Origin: Candidatus Omnitrophota bacterium
GTDB lineage: Bacteria > Omnitrophota > Gorgyraeia > Gorgyraeales > Gorgyraeaceae
Assembly (NCBI GenBank): GCA_018819285.1
Contig: JAHJQM010000020.1
Span: 1-61,967 of the forward strand
Direction of reading: 5' to 3'
Length of the DNA stretch: 61,967 bases
In this document: piece by piece, positions 1 through 8,087 of the stretch
Numbering within the stretch: position 1 is the stretch's first letter
How the letters are laid out: each line of letters begins with the position of its first letter
Notes under the pieces: model-generated
What the model was told of the DNA's origin: nothing
The model's database searches: none
Seen by the model: the letters and a program-made list of their open reading frames with translations, nothing else
Translations under genes and position numbers: made by a program

Positions 1-1
1 G

Positions 2-949
2 ATAAAAAACAATCTTGGAAATATCGCAAAGACAGTCAAAATATCTTCCCATGATTATAAAAATGTTTTTTACGCCGGCCGATCAAAAAGAAATGTCCCT
101 ATATACCTGGATAAAAAACTAAAAGACGCTGATTCCATAATAACCATAGGCGTAGTAGAGCCTCATCTTTATGCCGGCTATAGCGGCGGAGTGAAAGTTC
201 TTTCCATAGGCCTGGCCGGAGAAAAAACAATAAATGCAACTCATCATCCAGAGTTTCTGGATCATCCCGGCACAAGGATATGCTCTATAAAAAATAACCC
301 TTTCCAGAATTTTATACAACAAACTGCCTCTATGCTTCCTGTCAAATACTCCATAAATATAGTAAATAACGAATTTGGGAAAATACTAAAAGTATTTGAA
401 GGAAAGCCGGAGCTGTGTTTTAAAAAAGCGGTTGATTATTCCAGAAAAATATTTGAAAAAAAATTAAACAAACGCCCGGATATAATCATATGCGACATAC
501 CTCATTCAAAAGGCGTAAATATATACCAGGCTTCCCGCGCGTTCAACTATGTGACGAACACTAAGAGCCCTGTTATAAAAAATAATTCCCTTATACTTGT
601 AAAAGCTAATCTGGAAGAAGGCTTTGGAAAAGGCCTAGGCGAAAAACGCTTTATGAAAAAAACTCTGGAAATGACAAGTCCTGATAAGCTGATAAATGAA
701 ATTAAAAAAGGCGGGTGCCTTGCTGGAGAACACAGGGCTTATATGGTTGCAAAAGCGCTCAGAAAAGCAGAACTGGGATTTATATCAAAAAATGCTTATC
801 TTTATAAAAATAAAGGCCTTCCGTTTTTATTCTTTGAAGGCCTTAAAGAAGCTAAAAGATATATAAGAAAAACTTTTAAAAAACCTACTATATATTACCT
901 CGATAACGTATTTACAACTATCCTGACTTCCGAAGTCACCGTACGGTGA
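2..949 (+). CDS. LarA-like nickel-dependent lactate racemase family protein, 5' truncated by window edge
   Basis: The reading frame is open from base 2, well before the ATG at 191 used by the ORF track, so the gene starts outside the window. The stretch EPHLYAGYSGGVKVL followed by ATHHPEF matches the LarA (DUF2088) core. In known LarA two His and one Lys there hold the nickel-pincer (NPN) cofactor and the equivalents are present. The family interconverts 2-hydroxyacid stereoisomers in the cytoplasm, but many members have unknown substrates. The Arg or Ala usually before the Lys is Val here. No larB, larC or larE is in view. The last codons and stop lie inside a perfect palindrome. The family call is fairly sure; the substrate is unknown. 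Confidence 0.8.
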   Translation: MKNNLGNIAKTVKISSHDYKNVFYAGRSKRNVPIYLDKKLKDADSIITIGVVEPHLYAGYSGGVKVLSIGLAGEKTINATHHPEFLDHPGTRICSIKNNPFQNFIQQTASMLPVKYSINIVNNEFGKILKVFEGKPELCFKKAVDYSRKIFEKKLNKRPDIIICDIPHSKGVNIYQASRAFNYVTNTKSPVIKNNSLILVKANLEEGFGKGLGEKRFMKKTLEMTSPDKLINEIKKGGCLAGEHRAYMVAKALRKAELGFISKNAYLYKNKGLPFLFFEGLKEAKRYIRKTFKKPTIYYLDNVFTTILTSEVTVR

Positions 950-960
950 CTTCGGAAGTC
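925..960. repeat. 36-bp perfect palindrome over the larA-like stop codon
   Basis: The 36 bases are fully self-complementary, and each 13-base arm (GACTTCCGAAGTC) is itself a hairpin around a single C. The centre ACCGTACGGT is also a palindrome. The larA-like stop codon lies within it. The tract after it is A-rich on the + strand, so it is not a standard terminator for that gene, and there is no T-run in the right place for the convergent gene. It has the same architecture as the repeat at 52347-52392. Confidence 0.9.
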
Positions 961-975
961 AAAAAAACAGGCCTA

Positions 976-1665
976 TTAAAAATCCCTGCTTATTCCCAGA
1001 GAAACCTCTTCTCCGTCAATAAAATCTCCCTCTATATTTAACCTTGTATCTTTCGCAACCAGATAATCCATGCCTATCACAACACTACACATCTTTTCAG
1101 ATTTAATGCGCTTTCTATCGTGATCATTTACCCATCTTATAAAATCAACAGTCCCATACCTTGCGCCAAGATAAGGCGTAAAATTCCCTACATCTTTTGA
1201 AATCAATACTGATCCCTGCCAATCATCTATAATAACTCTATGCTTATCGCTTGCTGGACAAGCAGTCCTAGGATGAACGCTTATATGCTGAAACCCTGCG
1301 ACTGTTTTTATACCAAGATTTTTATTTTCATACCCTTTTATTCTAAATCCATACCCTCCTGCGAAACCTGTATTATAAGTTAAATTTCCAGGATTGGAAT
1401 TATCCCAAGCTACATCTCCCACTCCTATTTTTCCGTCAAAACAAATCCAGTCAAATACGCCGAAAGAACTTGTTAAAAAATACCTATCGCCGCTGGTGGA
1501 ACCATGGCTATCTTTTAAGTTTCTATCTATAAGAAAATTTCCCTGCAACCCTAATATCCATTGTTTTTCCTTAGGCATATGCGTCCCATAGCAAGGCGCG
1601 GCATAAGCTATTCCAAAACAAATTATAACCAGAATTATGCCAAAACATAAAAAATTCTTAAACAT
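976..1665 (-). CDS. Outer-membrane beta-barrel protein, function unknown
   Basis: The first 22 residues form a clear Sec signal peptide (basic start, hydrophobic core, AYA-A cleavage site). The remaining roughly 205 residues alternate polar and hydrophobic residues in strands rich in Gly, Tyr and Phe, and end in a terminal Phe as outer-membrane barrels usually do. I recognise no catalytic motif. It lies 11 bases downstream of the carboxypeptidase gene on the same strand and is probably co-transcribed, consistent with an envelope role. The size fits an 8-10 strand barrel. It supports a Gram-negative cell plan. Confidence 0.65.
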   Translation of the reverse strand: MFKNFLCFGIILVIICFGIAYAAPCYGTHMPKEKQWILGLQGNFLIDRNLKDSHGSTSGDRYFLTSSFGVFDWICFDGKIGVGDVAWDNSNPGNLTYNTGFAGGYGFRIKGYENKNLGIKTVAGFQHISVHPRTACPASDKHRVIIDDWQGSVLISKDVGNFTPYLGARYGTVDFIRWVNDHDRKRIKSEKMCSVVIGMDYLVAKDTRLNIEGDFIDGEEVSLGISRDF

Positions 1666-1676
1666 GTCTTTTCTTT

Positions 1677-2477
1677 TCAGATTAATCCTCTGCCTTTCTC
1701 TGCTAATTCTTTCAGGTCAGGCCATAATTTTTTACCTTTCAGTATCACCACTATTAAATTATGCCTTTTATCATAACTAATATAGCCCAAAAAACACTGT
1801 TTTGCCCTTAGAGTGTATCCTGTTTTCCCAAGCATCAAATAAGACGAGCTCTTCCACAAGCTCTTATTATGATTTCTTAATTTTATACGCCTGAGGCTGG
1901 TTAACTCCGTTATCTCCGTTTCCTTTATCTGAAGTATACCCAGAAGCCTTTTGTCTTTTACTGCCTCGCGCATTATCAAAGCCAGATCATACGCCGTAGA
2001 ATACTGCCCTTTTGCCGGCAATCCGTTAGAAGTTTTGAAATTTGTATTGTGGCATCCGATTTTCCTAGCCATGTCATTCATCATCTTTACAAAATCCTTT
2101 TCTGTGCCAGCCACGCTTTCAGCTAGAGCTACGCTGGCATCATTGCCGGAATTGAGCAGCACCGCCTTGAGCATATCCTCTGTTGAATAAATCTCTCCTT
2201 TTTTAATATCCACTTTGCTTGGAGGCATGTAAGCTGCGCACCTTGATACATTTACATTTTTATTAAGCTTTGATTTTTTCAAAACCACCAGGGCTGTCAT
2301 TATCTTTGTAGTAGAGGCAGGCGCAAGCTTGAGATGAGGATTCTTGGAATAGACGACCTTTTTATTCCAGGCATTCATAAGCACTGCAGAATATGCAGTA
2401 ATATGAATAACTTCTTTTGCAAAAAGATTTGAGCTTAAGAATATAACGGATATAAAAACCAGGCTTTTTCTGAACAT
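1677..2477 (-). CDS. dacF: D-alanyl-D-alanine carboxypeptidase (penicillin-binding protein 5/6 type)
   Basis: This is a peptidase S11 enzyme that trims the terminal D-Ala of peptidoglycan stem peptides in the periplasm. A signal peptide covers about residues 1-20 (ends SNLFA). All three serine-enzyme motifs are visible: S55-T-T-K, S110-G-N and K218-T-G, in the usual spacing. At 266 residues it is the catalytic domain only. The C-terminal beta domain and membrane anchor of E. coli DacA are missing, so it may be soluble. It abuts the small membrane protein gene upstream (1 base apart), forming an envelope operon. The symbol is a family guess. Confidence 0.88.
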   Translation of the reverse strand: MFRKSLVFISVIFLSSNLFAKEVIHITAYSAVLMNAWNKKVVYSKNPHLKLAPASTTKIMTALVVLKKSKLNKNVNVSRCAAYMPPSKVDIKKGEIYSTEDMLKAVLLNSGNDASVALAESVAGTEKDFVKMMNDMARKIGCHNTNFKTSNGLPAKGQYSTAYDLALIMREAVKDKRLLGILQIKETEITELTSLRRIKLRNHNKSLWKSSSYLMLGKTGYTLRAKQCFLGYISYDKRHNLIVVILKGKKLWPDLKELAEKGRGLI

Positions 2478-2756
2478 TTAATCTTGATGCATCTCTCGGA
2501 TTTCTTTGCTAATATCTCCTAGAGACGTTCGCGCGCGCTCGAGTTCATCAGCAAGTCTAGTAGTTATAAGTAAATGTTTATAGGAAAGCCAGCTGAACGC
2601 CAGGTTCAAAAGCGATAGTAAAAATAAATATATATTGATCTTTGTATTAAGCAGGAAATATATGAAGAAAAATATACCTAGAATGATAAGCATCCTGTTC
2701 ACCCTGGAAACTACTTCTATGAATTTTTCTTCATCTGTCAGTTTCGCCAGATGCAT
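2478..2756 (-). CDS. Small two-helix membrane protein, unknown function
   Basis: The 92 residues contain two hydrophobic segments (about 23-38 and 44-60) followed by a charged, probably coiled tail (LADELERARTSLGDISKEI). I chose the ATG at 2756, preceded by GAGGTGA at good spacing, over the in-frame GTG at 2762 that overlaps that ribosome site. Its stop is next to the carboxypeptidase start, so translation is likely coupled. The 5' leader, including the first three codons, is a near copy of the one in front of nadE. I do not recognise the family. Confidence 0.7.
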   Translation of the reverse strand: MHLAKLTDEEKFIEVVSRVNRMLIILGIFFFIYFLLNTKINIYLFLLSLLNLAFSWLSYKHLLITTRLADELERARTSLGDISKEIREMHQD

Positions 2757-2822
2757 AGTCACCTCTGAATTTCGCCCTGATACATCAGGGCGAAATTGGC
2801 TAATGAATTAATATATTGTCGC
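2751..2822 (-). promoter_or_regulatory. Leader element copy 1: hairpin, ribosome site and start codon
   Basis: Read on the minus strand it holds TTAATTC, a 14-bp perfect stem with a 2-base loop (AATTTCGC...GCGAAATT), then CAGAGGTGACTATGCATCTG with the start codon. Copy 2 at 4473-4544 shares both flanks, the stem base and the start region. Only the stem tip differs, and it is paired in both copies. Role unknown. Confidence 0.65.
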
Positions 2823-2852
2823 AGTTATAATATACATAGTATATACTAAAAA

Positions 2853-4478
2853 TCAACTAGGTGTAAATTTATTTGTTATAGGCATGCGCCTGTCTTTTCC
2901 AAATGCCATAGGAGTGATTTTTACGCCTGGAGGAGCCTGGCGCCTCTTGTATTCGCTGGAGTCTATCATATTAAGGATCTTTTTCACAATATCTTTATGG
3001 CCTACTTCTTTTATTATATAGCTAAACCCTTTATTTTTTTCAACATATAGGCCTATAACCCTGTCTAAAAAATCGTAAGGCGGTAAAGTATCCTGGTCTT
3101 TTTGATTCGGCCTTAATTCAGCAGTAGGGGCCCTTTTTAAAACGCTCTTCGGTATAATATCTTTTCCTTCTTTTTTATTTCTATATTCTGCAAGTTCATA
3201 TACAAGCCTCTTGGGCACATCTTTTATCACGCTGAACCCGCCTGCCATATCTCCGTAAAGAGTACAGTAGCCAGCACTCGTCTCGCTCTTATTGCCTGTA
3301 TTAAACACCAGGTATCCGAATTTATTAGAAAACGCCATGAGTATATTACCCCGTATCCTGGCCTGGATATTTTCTTCTGCTATATTTGGTTCTACGCCTT
3401 TAAAATATAGGTTCAGCGTATCTAAATAAGAGCTGAATATATTATCTATAGATATCTTGCGAAACTTTATACCCAGATTCCTGGCTATTAGACTCGCGTC
3501 TTTTTGCGTCTCGACCGAAGAATATCTGGATGGCATACTGAGCGCAAGGACATTTCCTCTGCCAAGCGCATCTTTGGCAATACATGCCACCAGCGCTGAA
3601 TCTATTCCTCCGCTTAAGCCTAGAGCAACTTTGCTAAAATTATTCTTAAGCGCATAATCTTTTGCGCCCAATACAAGAGCAGAATATATCTCCTCCTCTC
3701 TTGAGGTAAGGTTAATCTTTGGCTTTATTTTAACTGTCTCTTTACCGGAGGATAAATCGAATATTAACAAATCTTCTTCGAAAGCCTTTGCTTCCACAAT
3801 AGTCGATCCGTCTTTTCCAAATAAAGCGCTTCTTCCGTCAAATACCAGTTCATCCTGGCCGCCGACAAGATTACAATAAACTATAGAAATTCCAAATCTC
3901 TTTGCCTTGGCTCCAATTATTCTCTTGCGTTCTTCAACCTTACCGATATAATACGGCGAAGCAGATATATTGACCAGAAAATCTGCTTTTTTTAAAACCC
4001 TATCTGTCCTCCGCTCTCTGCCATCTGCCCATATATCTTCACATATATTTACACTAAAAAACAAACCTTTTATCTTTATCAATTTATTATCAGCGCCCGG
4101 TTTAAAATATCTCTTCTCATCGAAAACGCCGTAATTAGGCAGATGTATCTTGTGGTATACATAGGTTATTTTTTTATTATGCATAACCGCAGCGCTATTA
4201 TAAATATCTCCTTTTTTCTCATCCACAAATCCTACTATTGCAACTAAATCGCCTATTTCCTTGGATATTTTATTTAAATACCTTATATTCTCTTTTATGA
4301 AATTCGGATTTAGAAGCAGGTCCTCAGGAGGATAACCTGTTATGCTAAGCTCTGGAAATACAATTAAATCCATATCTTTGGAAGCTGCCTCTTTTATGCA
4401 GGATAATATCTTATTGGAATTTCCTTCCAGGTCCCCTACTACACTATTTATCTGGCCTATTGCTATTCTCAGATGCAT
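2853..4478 (-). CDS. nadE: Glutamine-dependent NAD+ synthetase
   Basis: It makes NAD+ from nicotinic acid adenine dinucleotide with ATP and glutamine, the last step of NAD synthesis. The N-terminal nitrilase-type amidase domain shows the Glu-Lys-Cys triad context (FPELSITGYP, KIHLPNYGVF, VNICEDIW). The C-terminal synthetase domain shows the PP-loop SGGIDSALV and NTGNKSE. At 541 residues it is full length. The start is the ATG at 4478 (MHLRIAIGQIN) with AAAGGTGAC before it; the ORF-track GTG two codons upstream overlaps that ribosome site. It is preceded by leader element copy 2. Confidence 0.95.
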   Translation of the reverse strand: MHLRIAIGQINSVVGDLEGNSNKILSCIKEAASKDMDLIVFPELSITGYPPEDLLLNPNFIKENIRYLNKISKEIGDLVAIVGFVDEKKGDIYNSAAVMHNKKITYVYHKIHLPNYGVFDEKRYFKPGADNKLIKIKGLFFSVNICEDIWADGRERRTDRVLKKADFLVNISASPYYIGKVEERKRIIGAKAKRFGISIVYCNLVGGQDELVFDGRSALFGKDGSTIVEAKAFEEDLLIFDLSSGKETVKIKPKINLTSREEEIYSALVLGAKDYALKNNFSKVALGLSGGIDSALVACIAKDALGRGNVLALSMPSRYSSVETQKDASLIARNLGIKFRKISIDNIFSSYLDTLNLYFKGVEPNIAEENIQARIRGNILMAFSNKFGYLVFNTGNKSETSAGYCTLYGDMAGGFSVIKDVPKRLVYELAEYRNKKEGKDIIPKSVLKRAPTAELRPNQKDQDTLPPYDFLDRVIGLYVEKNKGFSYIIKEVGHKDIVKKILNMIDSSEYKRRQAPPGVKITPMAFGKDRRMPITNKFTPS

Positions 4479-4544
4479 TGTCACCTTTGAATTTTGCAGA
4501 TTGCTTTGTAATCTGCGAAATTAGTTAAGGAATTAATGTATCGC
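4473..4544 (-). promoter_or_regulatory. Leader element copy 2 in front of nadE
   Basis: On the minus strand it reads TTAATTC, then a 13-bp stem (4490-4502 with 4510-4522, one G-T wobble, 7-base loop), then CAAAGGTGACAATGCATCTG with the nadE start. The outer stem AATTTCGC/GCAAAATT and the start region match copy 1, while the tip of the stem has changed on both sides and stays paired. This suggests selection for the fold. It could be a mobile leader or a regulatory RNA. Confidence 0.65.
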
Positions 4545-4603
4545 TACCTATTAATACTAGCACAAGTTACAAAAATACGCAAATATGCATAACCAACCGC
4601 TGC

Positions 4604-5023
4604 TCATCTCAGTAAAAACACGCCCAATATTACAAACCCTATCCCTAATCCCTTAAGAATAGTAAAACTCTCTCCGAAAAATAAAAGGCCTAACAGAAAA
4701 GAAACTAACGGGTAGGTAGCAGCAATGGGCACCATTTTAGATACTTCTCCATGTTTAAGAGCATTATAAAAAAATATCTGGCCAAGGATGCTGGCAAGAA
4801 TCCCCCCGAGAAATAAAAAGAATATTGTTTTTGGGTCAGCTTTTAACGCTGATTTAAATATATTATTATTAAAAACGGCCAGGATAACAGCTCCCACGAT
4901 AATCCCGGATGAGCGCACTATAACGCCAGACAACGGTTCTATATTCTTAAGCCCTATCTTTTCCATTACAGGCGCTATGCCCCATACAACCGCTGCCAGT
5001 ATCGCAAAATAAAATGGCTTCAT
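4604..5023 (-). CDS. EamA/DMT-family transporter, single-domain (half-size)
   Basis: The 139 residues carry one EamA unit of about four to five membrane helices, with the typical ending GESFTILKGLGIGFVILGVFLL. Full DMT transporters have two such units, so this half-size form probably works as a dimer, like the small multidrug-resistance type or the EamA halves common in Clostridia. The start at 5023 has a strong AGGAGGAG ribosome site. The substrate cannot be told from sequence. It is divergent from era. Confidence 0.8.
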   Translation of the reverse strand: MKPFYFAILAAVVWGIAPVMEKIGLKNIEPLSGVIVRSSGIIVGAVILAVFNNNIFKSALKADPKTIFFLFLGGILASILGQIFFYNALKHGEVSKMVPIAATYPLVSFLLGLLFFGESFTILKGLGIGFVILGVFLLR

Positions 5024-5107
5024 GTTCTCCTCCTATTTTTGAATATAAGATAACATATCTCTAGCATAAATGAAATAAAATAATCTACTGAGCTATGCAT
5101 AAAACTC

Positions 5108-5135
5108 TTCCATTATCTATAAAGTCATATATAAT
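5108..5135 (+). promoter_or_regulatory. Probable sigma-70-type promoter of era, leaderless
   Basis: TTCCAT (5108-5113), 16 bases, TATAAT (5130-5135), then only 7 bases to the ATG at 5143. No Shine-Dalgarno sequence lies before the ATG, so transcription would begin at or next to the start codon. Confidence 0.5.
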
Positions 5136-5142
5136 ATACCTA

Positions 5143-6024
5143 ATGTTTAAAGCTGGAAAAATAGCCATAATCGGAAGGCCGAATGTAGGAAAGTCTACGC
5201 TTTTAAATGTCCTAGTAAAAGAGAAGGTCTGCATTGTATCTAGTAAACCAGAAACCACGCGCGACAATATCCGAGGAATAATATCCGGCAAGGATTTTCA
5301 AGTTGTATTTGTGGATACCCCTGGAATACACAGGCCAAAGAATCTGCTCGGAAAATTAATGGTCCGTAAGGCACAATCCTCTATCATGGAAACAGACCTG
5401 AATCTCGTCCTCATAGATGCCCATAGCGGTATAACAAAAGAGGATATAGAAATATTCAATCTTATGCCAGTAAAATTAAATATCCTCATCATAAATAAGA
5501 TAGATGGAATTGATAGGCGCCATATCTTGCCTATCATTGAAAAAGCCCACAAATTTAATTTCAAGGAAATAATACCTATATCAGCCTTAAAAAAAGATGG
5601 CACAGACCTTGTATTTAAAAAAATACTGGAATACCTGCCTGAAGGTTTTCCGTTCTTTCCAGAAGACCAGTTAACTGATAAAAATGAGCGGTTTATAGTT
5701 CAGGAACTCATCAGGGAAAAAACACTGGAAATAACTTATCAGGAAGTGCCTCATTCTATAGCGGTAACTGTGGAAGATATGGAAGAAAGAAAAGACAGAG
5801 AAAATAACAACATCATCTATATAAGGGCTAATATATATTGCGAAAAGGAAAGCCAGAAAGGTATTATTATAGGCAATGGCGGTAAAATGCTTAAAAAAAT
5901 AGGCGAGATCGCTCGAAAAGATATAGAAAATTTCCTGCAGAAAAAAGTCTTTCTGGATCTATGGGTCAAGGTTTACAAAAACTGGAGAAAAGACCCGTTT
6001 GCCTTGAAAAATCTGGGCTACTAA
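5143..6024 (+). CDS. era: GTPase Era
   Basis: Era is an essential Ras-like GTPase that binds 16S rRNA and helps 30S subunit maturation. Visible motifs are the P-loop GRPNVGKS (residues 11-18), ETTRDN in switch I, DTPG, NKID and SALK. The C-terminal KH domain includes GIIIGNGGKMLKKIG. I prefer the ATG at 5143 (MFKAGKIAIIG) because the ORF-track start at 5095 adds 16 residues foreign to Era and precedes the promoter. At 293 residues it has the usual length. It is a single gene between divergent and convergent neighbours. Confidence 0.95.
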   Translation: MFKAGKIAIIGRPNVGKSTLLNVLVKEKVCIVSSKPETTRDNIRGIISGKDFQVVFVDTPGIHRPKNLLGKLMVRKAQSSIMETDLNLVLIDAHSGITKEDIEIFNLMPVKLNILIINKIDGIDRRHILPIIEKAHKFNFKEIIPISALKKDGTDLVFKKILEYLPEGFPFFPEDQLTDKNERFIVQELIREKTLEITYQEVPHSIAVTVEDMEERKDRENNNIIYIRANIYCEKESQKGIIIGNGGKMLKKIGEIARKDIENFLQKKVFLDLWVKVYKNWRKDPFALKNLGY

Positions 6025-6026
6025 AA

Positions 6027-6740
6027 CTATAAACCAAGAAATTGGACCGCTAATCCACAAAGAAATATACTCCCACCTGCTAAAGCGTGCGTATACCGTT
6101 CAAATCTCCTTAATGGAATAAAACTTATACCAAAAAACGAGACCATTACTATGCTAAGCATAGTAATAATTGTTGTCGCTCCGAATATCACTGTTACCCA
6201 CAATATTCCTTGGGCGTTATTTTTTGCTGCAGGGTACATTAGAATCGGTATCAAAGGTTCGCATGGGCCAAATACAAATATTGTAAATAAGATCCACGGG
6301 GTTATGTTAACTTTGGTTTTTTCGTCATGAATATGCGCATGATCATGGCTATGAGAATGGTCATGCGAATGAGTCTCATAATTCATATGAACATGTGAAT
6401 GTCTATGAGGCTTATTCTTTAATGCCTTATGCAACCCCCAGATAAGATAAGTAAATCCAAATATAATTAATAGCCACCCTGCAATATTTCCTCTAAATGA
6501 TTCTAATGCCTCTAATTTCATCACCTCTATTCCTAAAATAATGCCTATAAATCCAATAACAACAGAACTCATGATATGTCCAAGGCCACATAGGAGTGTA
6601 AGGACAGCTGTTTTTACTAAAGACCACCTCCTTGCCCTGCTCATCACAATAAAAGGGATATAGTGGTCAGGCCCAAAAACAACGTGCACAAAACCTATTG
6701 TCGCTGCGGTGATATATAAAGTTAGTAATCCGGTATCCAT
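6027..6740 (-). CDS. NicO/UreH-type membrane metal transporter with His-rich loop
   Basis: A membrane protein of about six helices with motifs of the RcnA/NicO/UreH-like family (GFVHVVFGPDHYIPF near the N terminus and VFGPCEPLIP in the fifth helix). Between them lies a cytoplasmic or periplasmic loop rich in His (THSHDHSHSHDHAHIH) as in nickel/cobalt transporters. Transport of Ni2+ or Co2+ is an inference from family and loop. I start at the ATG at 6740; the longer ORF starts with TTG inside the GH5 stop. Neither has a clear ribosome site, so translational coupling to the GH5 gene is likely. The larA-like enzyme 5 kb away would need nickel. Confidence 0.8.
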   Translation of the reverse strand: MDTGLLTLYITAATIGFVHVVFGPDHYIPFIVMSRARRWSLVKTAVLTLLCGLGHIMSSVVIGFIGIILGIEVMKLEALESFRGNIAGWLLIIFGFTYLIWGLHKALKNKPHRHSHVHMNYETHSHDHSHSHDHAHIHDEKTKVNITPWILFTIFVFGPCEPLIPILMYPAAKNNAQGILWVTVIFGATTIITMLSIVMVSFFGISFIPLRRFERYTHALAGGSIFLCGLAVQFLGL

Positions 6741-6754
6741 GGCTAATAATTTTA

Positions 6755-7945
6755 TCAAACAGATTTAAAACTGGCAAGTAAATTAAGAAGGCTTTCCTGT
6801 TTTGTAAAACTTTCTGTCTTCCAGGATTCTACTATTTCTTTTTTATACTTTTTCCATAAGGTATAGAAATTTTCAAAGCCATACACAGGGCCCTGGCGAT
6901 TAACCCAAGAAGGATTGGCTAAATATTGATAGATCCCATCCGGGTAAACGCTATTTCCTACAGCCTTGTATGTCCAGTATGTCCAGTGAAAACCAAACTC
7001 CTTAAAACACTGCAATGTATTCTTTACCCAAGTTAATTCCCCATAACACCCCTGGCATTTGGAATTCACTCCGAATTCTCCTGCAAAAATAGGTATATTC
7101 CATCTTCTGGAATAATCATAATAACTTTTCAGCTTTTTTCTTATTGTATTTATATCCCAGTATTCTCCGGATATATCCCCTGGATATCTAAGCCCCTTAT
7201 GATAATTAAAAGTAAAATCCACTGGATGGTAAAAATGAATGCTGTATGAAAGATTATCTGTAAATGGCTCGCCTATATGCTCCAAAACCTGAGCCCAAAT
7301 ATTTCCTTCCAAAAATATCATATGATTTTTATCTATATTTCTTATATGATTTACCGCTTTTATATAAAAATTACGTAATATCTTGCCGGCATTAAGCCTT
7401 TTTATAACAGGTTCGTTCAAAATATCATATCCTGCAATTATTGATTCATCTTTAAATATGTCTGATAGATTTTCCCATAGCCTGAAAAATTTTTCTTGAT
7501 GTCTTTTATCCTTCCATAACTCTATTTTACCATCGCTATCTGCATGCCAGTCTTGATTCTGACAACCAGGCGCAGCGTGCATATCCAGTATACAGTAGAT
7601 ATTATATTTTTTACACCGATTAACCGCTTCTTTAAGGATCCTTATGCCAATTTCATTTTCTATTAATCTGTAATTAAAAGGGATCCTGACGCAGTTAAAA
7701 CCTAAAGACGATATATTTTTAAAATCTGATTCTTTTATAAAATTATTCCTGTATAGGCTTGTAAAGTTATCCAATTCTTTCTGGCCGTAGCGTTTTTTGA
7801 ACTCGGATTTAAAAATCTTCTCTGCTATATTCCTGCTATGGAGAAAGTATCCTTCCATCATGAGCCATCCTCCGAAGTTGACTCCGCGGAGAAAAACTTT
7901 TCTGCCTTCAGAATTTACGATACTGTTATTTTGTGTTTTAAGCAT
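6755..7945 (-). CDS. Glycoside hydrolase family 5 protein (cellulase/exo-glucanase-like)
   Basis: A GH5 (clan GH-A) TIM-barrel enzyme. It has LRGVNFGGWLMMEG near the start as in exo-1,3-beta-glucanase-like members, the acid/base Glu178 in ILNEPV, and the nucleophile Glu290 in FAGEFGV. It would cut beta-linked glucans with retention of configuration. There is no signal peptide, so it probably acts on intracellular or imported oligosaccharides, unlike secreted cellulases. The start has no good ribosome site, and a 27-codon ORF with a very strong one lies just upstream. Confidence 0.88.
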   Translation of the reverse strand: MLKTQNNSIVNSEGRKVFLRGVNFGGWLMMEGYFLHSRNIAEKIFKSEFKKRYGQKELDNFTSLYRNNFIKESDFKNISSLGFNCVRIPFNYRLIENEIGIRILKEAVNRCKKYNIYCILDMHAAPGCQNQDWHADSDGKIELWKDKRHQEKFFRLWENLSDIFKDESIIAGYDILNEPVIKRLNAGKILRNFYIKAVNHIRNIDKNHMIFLEGNIWAQVLEHIGEPFTDNLSYSIHFYHPVDFTFNYHKGLRYPGDISGEYWDINTIRKKLKSYYDYSRRWNIPIFAGEFGVNSKCQGCYGELTWVKNTLQCFKEFGFHWTYWTYKAVGNSVYPDGIYQYLANPSWVNRQGPVYGFENFYTLWKKYKKEIVESWKTESFTKQESLLNLLASFKSV

Positions 7946-7989
7946 ATATTTTCGGTTTTTGAAACTCTATACCATAAATTAAGGGCAGT

Positions 7990-8073
7990 TTAAGCTCGTG
8001 CCCGGGAGCTAAGACTGCAACCCTCTTTGCAATGAGCCACAGGTCTTAACATATAATGAATCGTGACCTTCAT
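7990..8073 (-). CDS. 27-residue small ORF with strong ribosome site, unknown
   Basis: On the minus strand AAAGGAGGATATT precedes an ATG that opens 27 codons (starts MKVTIHYMLRPVAHCKEG, two Cys) and ends with TAA at 7990. It lies 14 bases after the glycosylase stop and 44 bases before the GH5 start. The ribosome site is better than that of GH5. The region also folds: AAGAC...GTCTT around TGCAA...TTGCA. It could be a leader peptide for GH5 or an unknown small protein. It is too short for the ORF track. Confidence 0.45.
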   Translation of the reverse strand: MKVTIHYMLRPVAHCKEGCSLSSRARA

Positions 8074-8087
8074 AATATCCTCCTTTC

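Noticed and set aside
7946-8087. Known riboswitch upstream of GH5 (cyclic-di-GMP or fluoride type)
   Set aside because: The hairpins are present but the conserved cores of these riboswitches are missing. The strong ribosome site and short ORF explain the sequence better.
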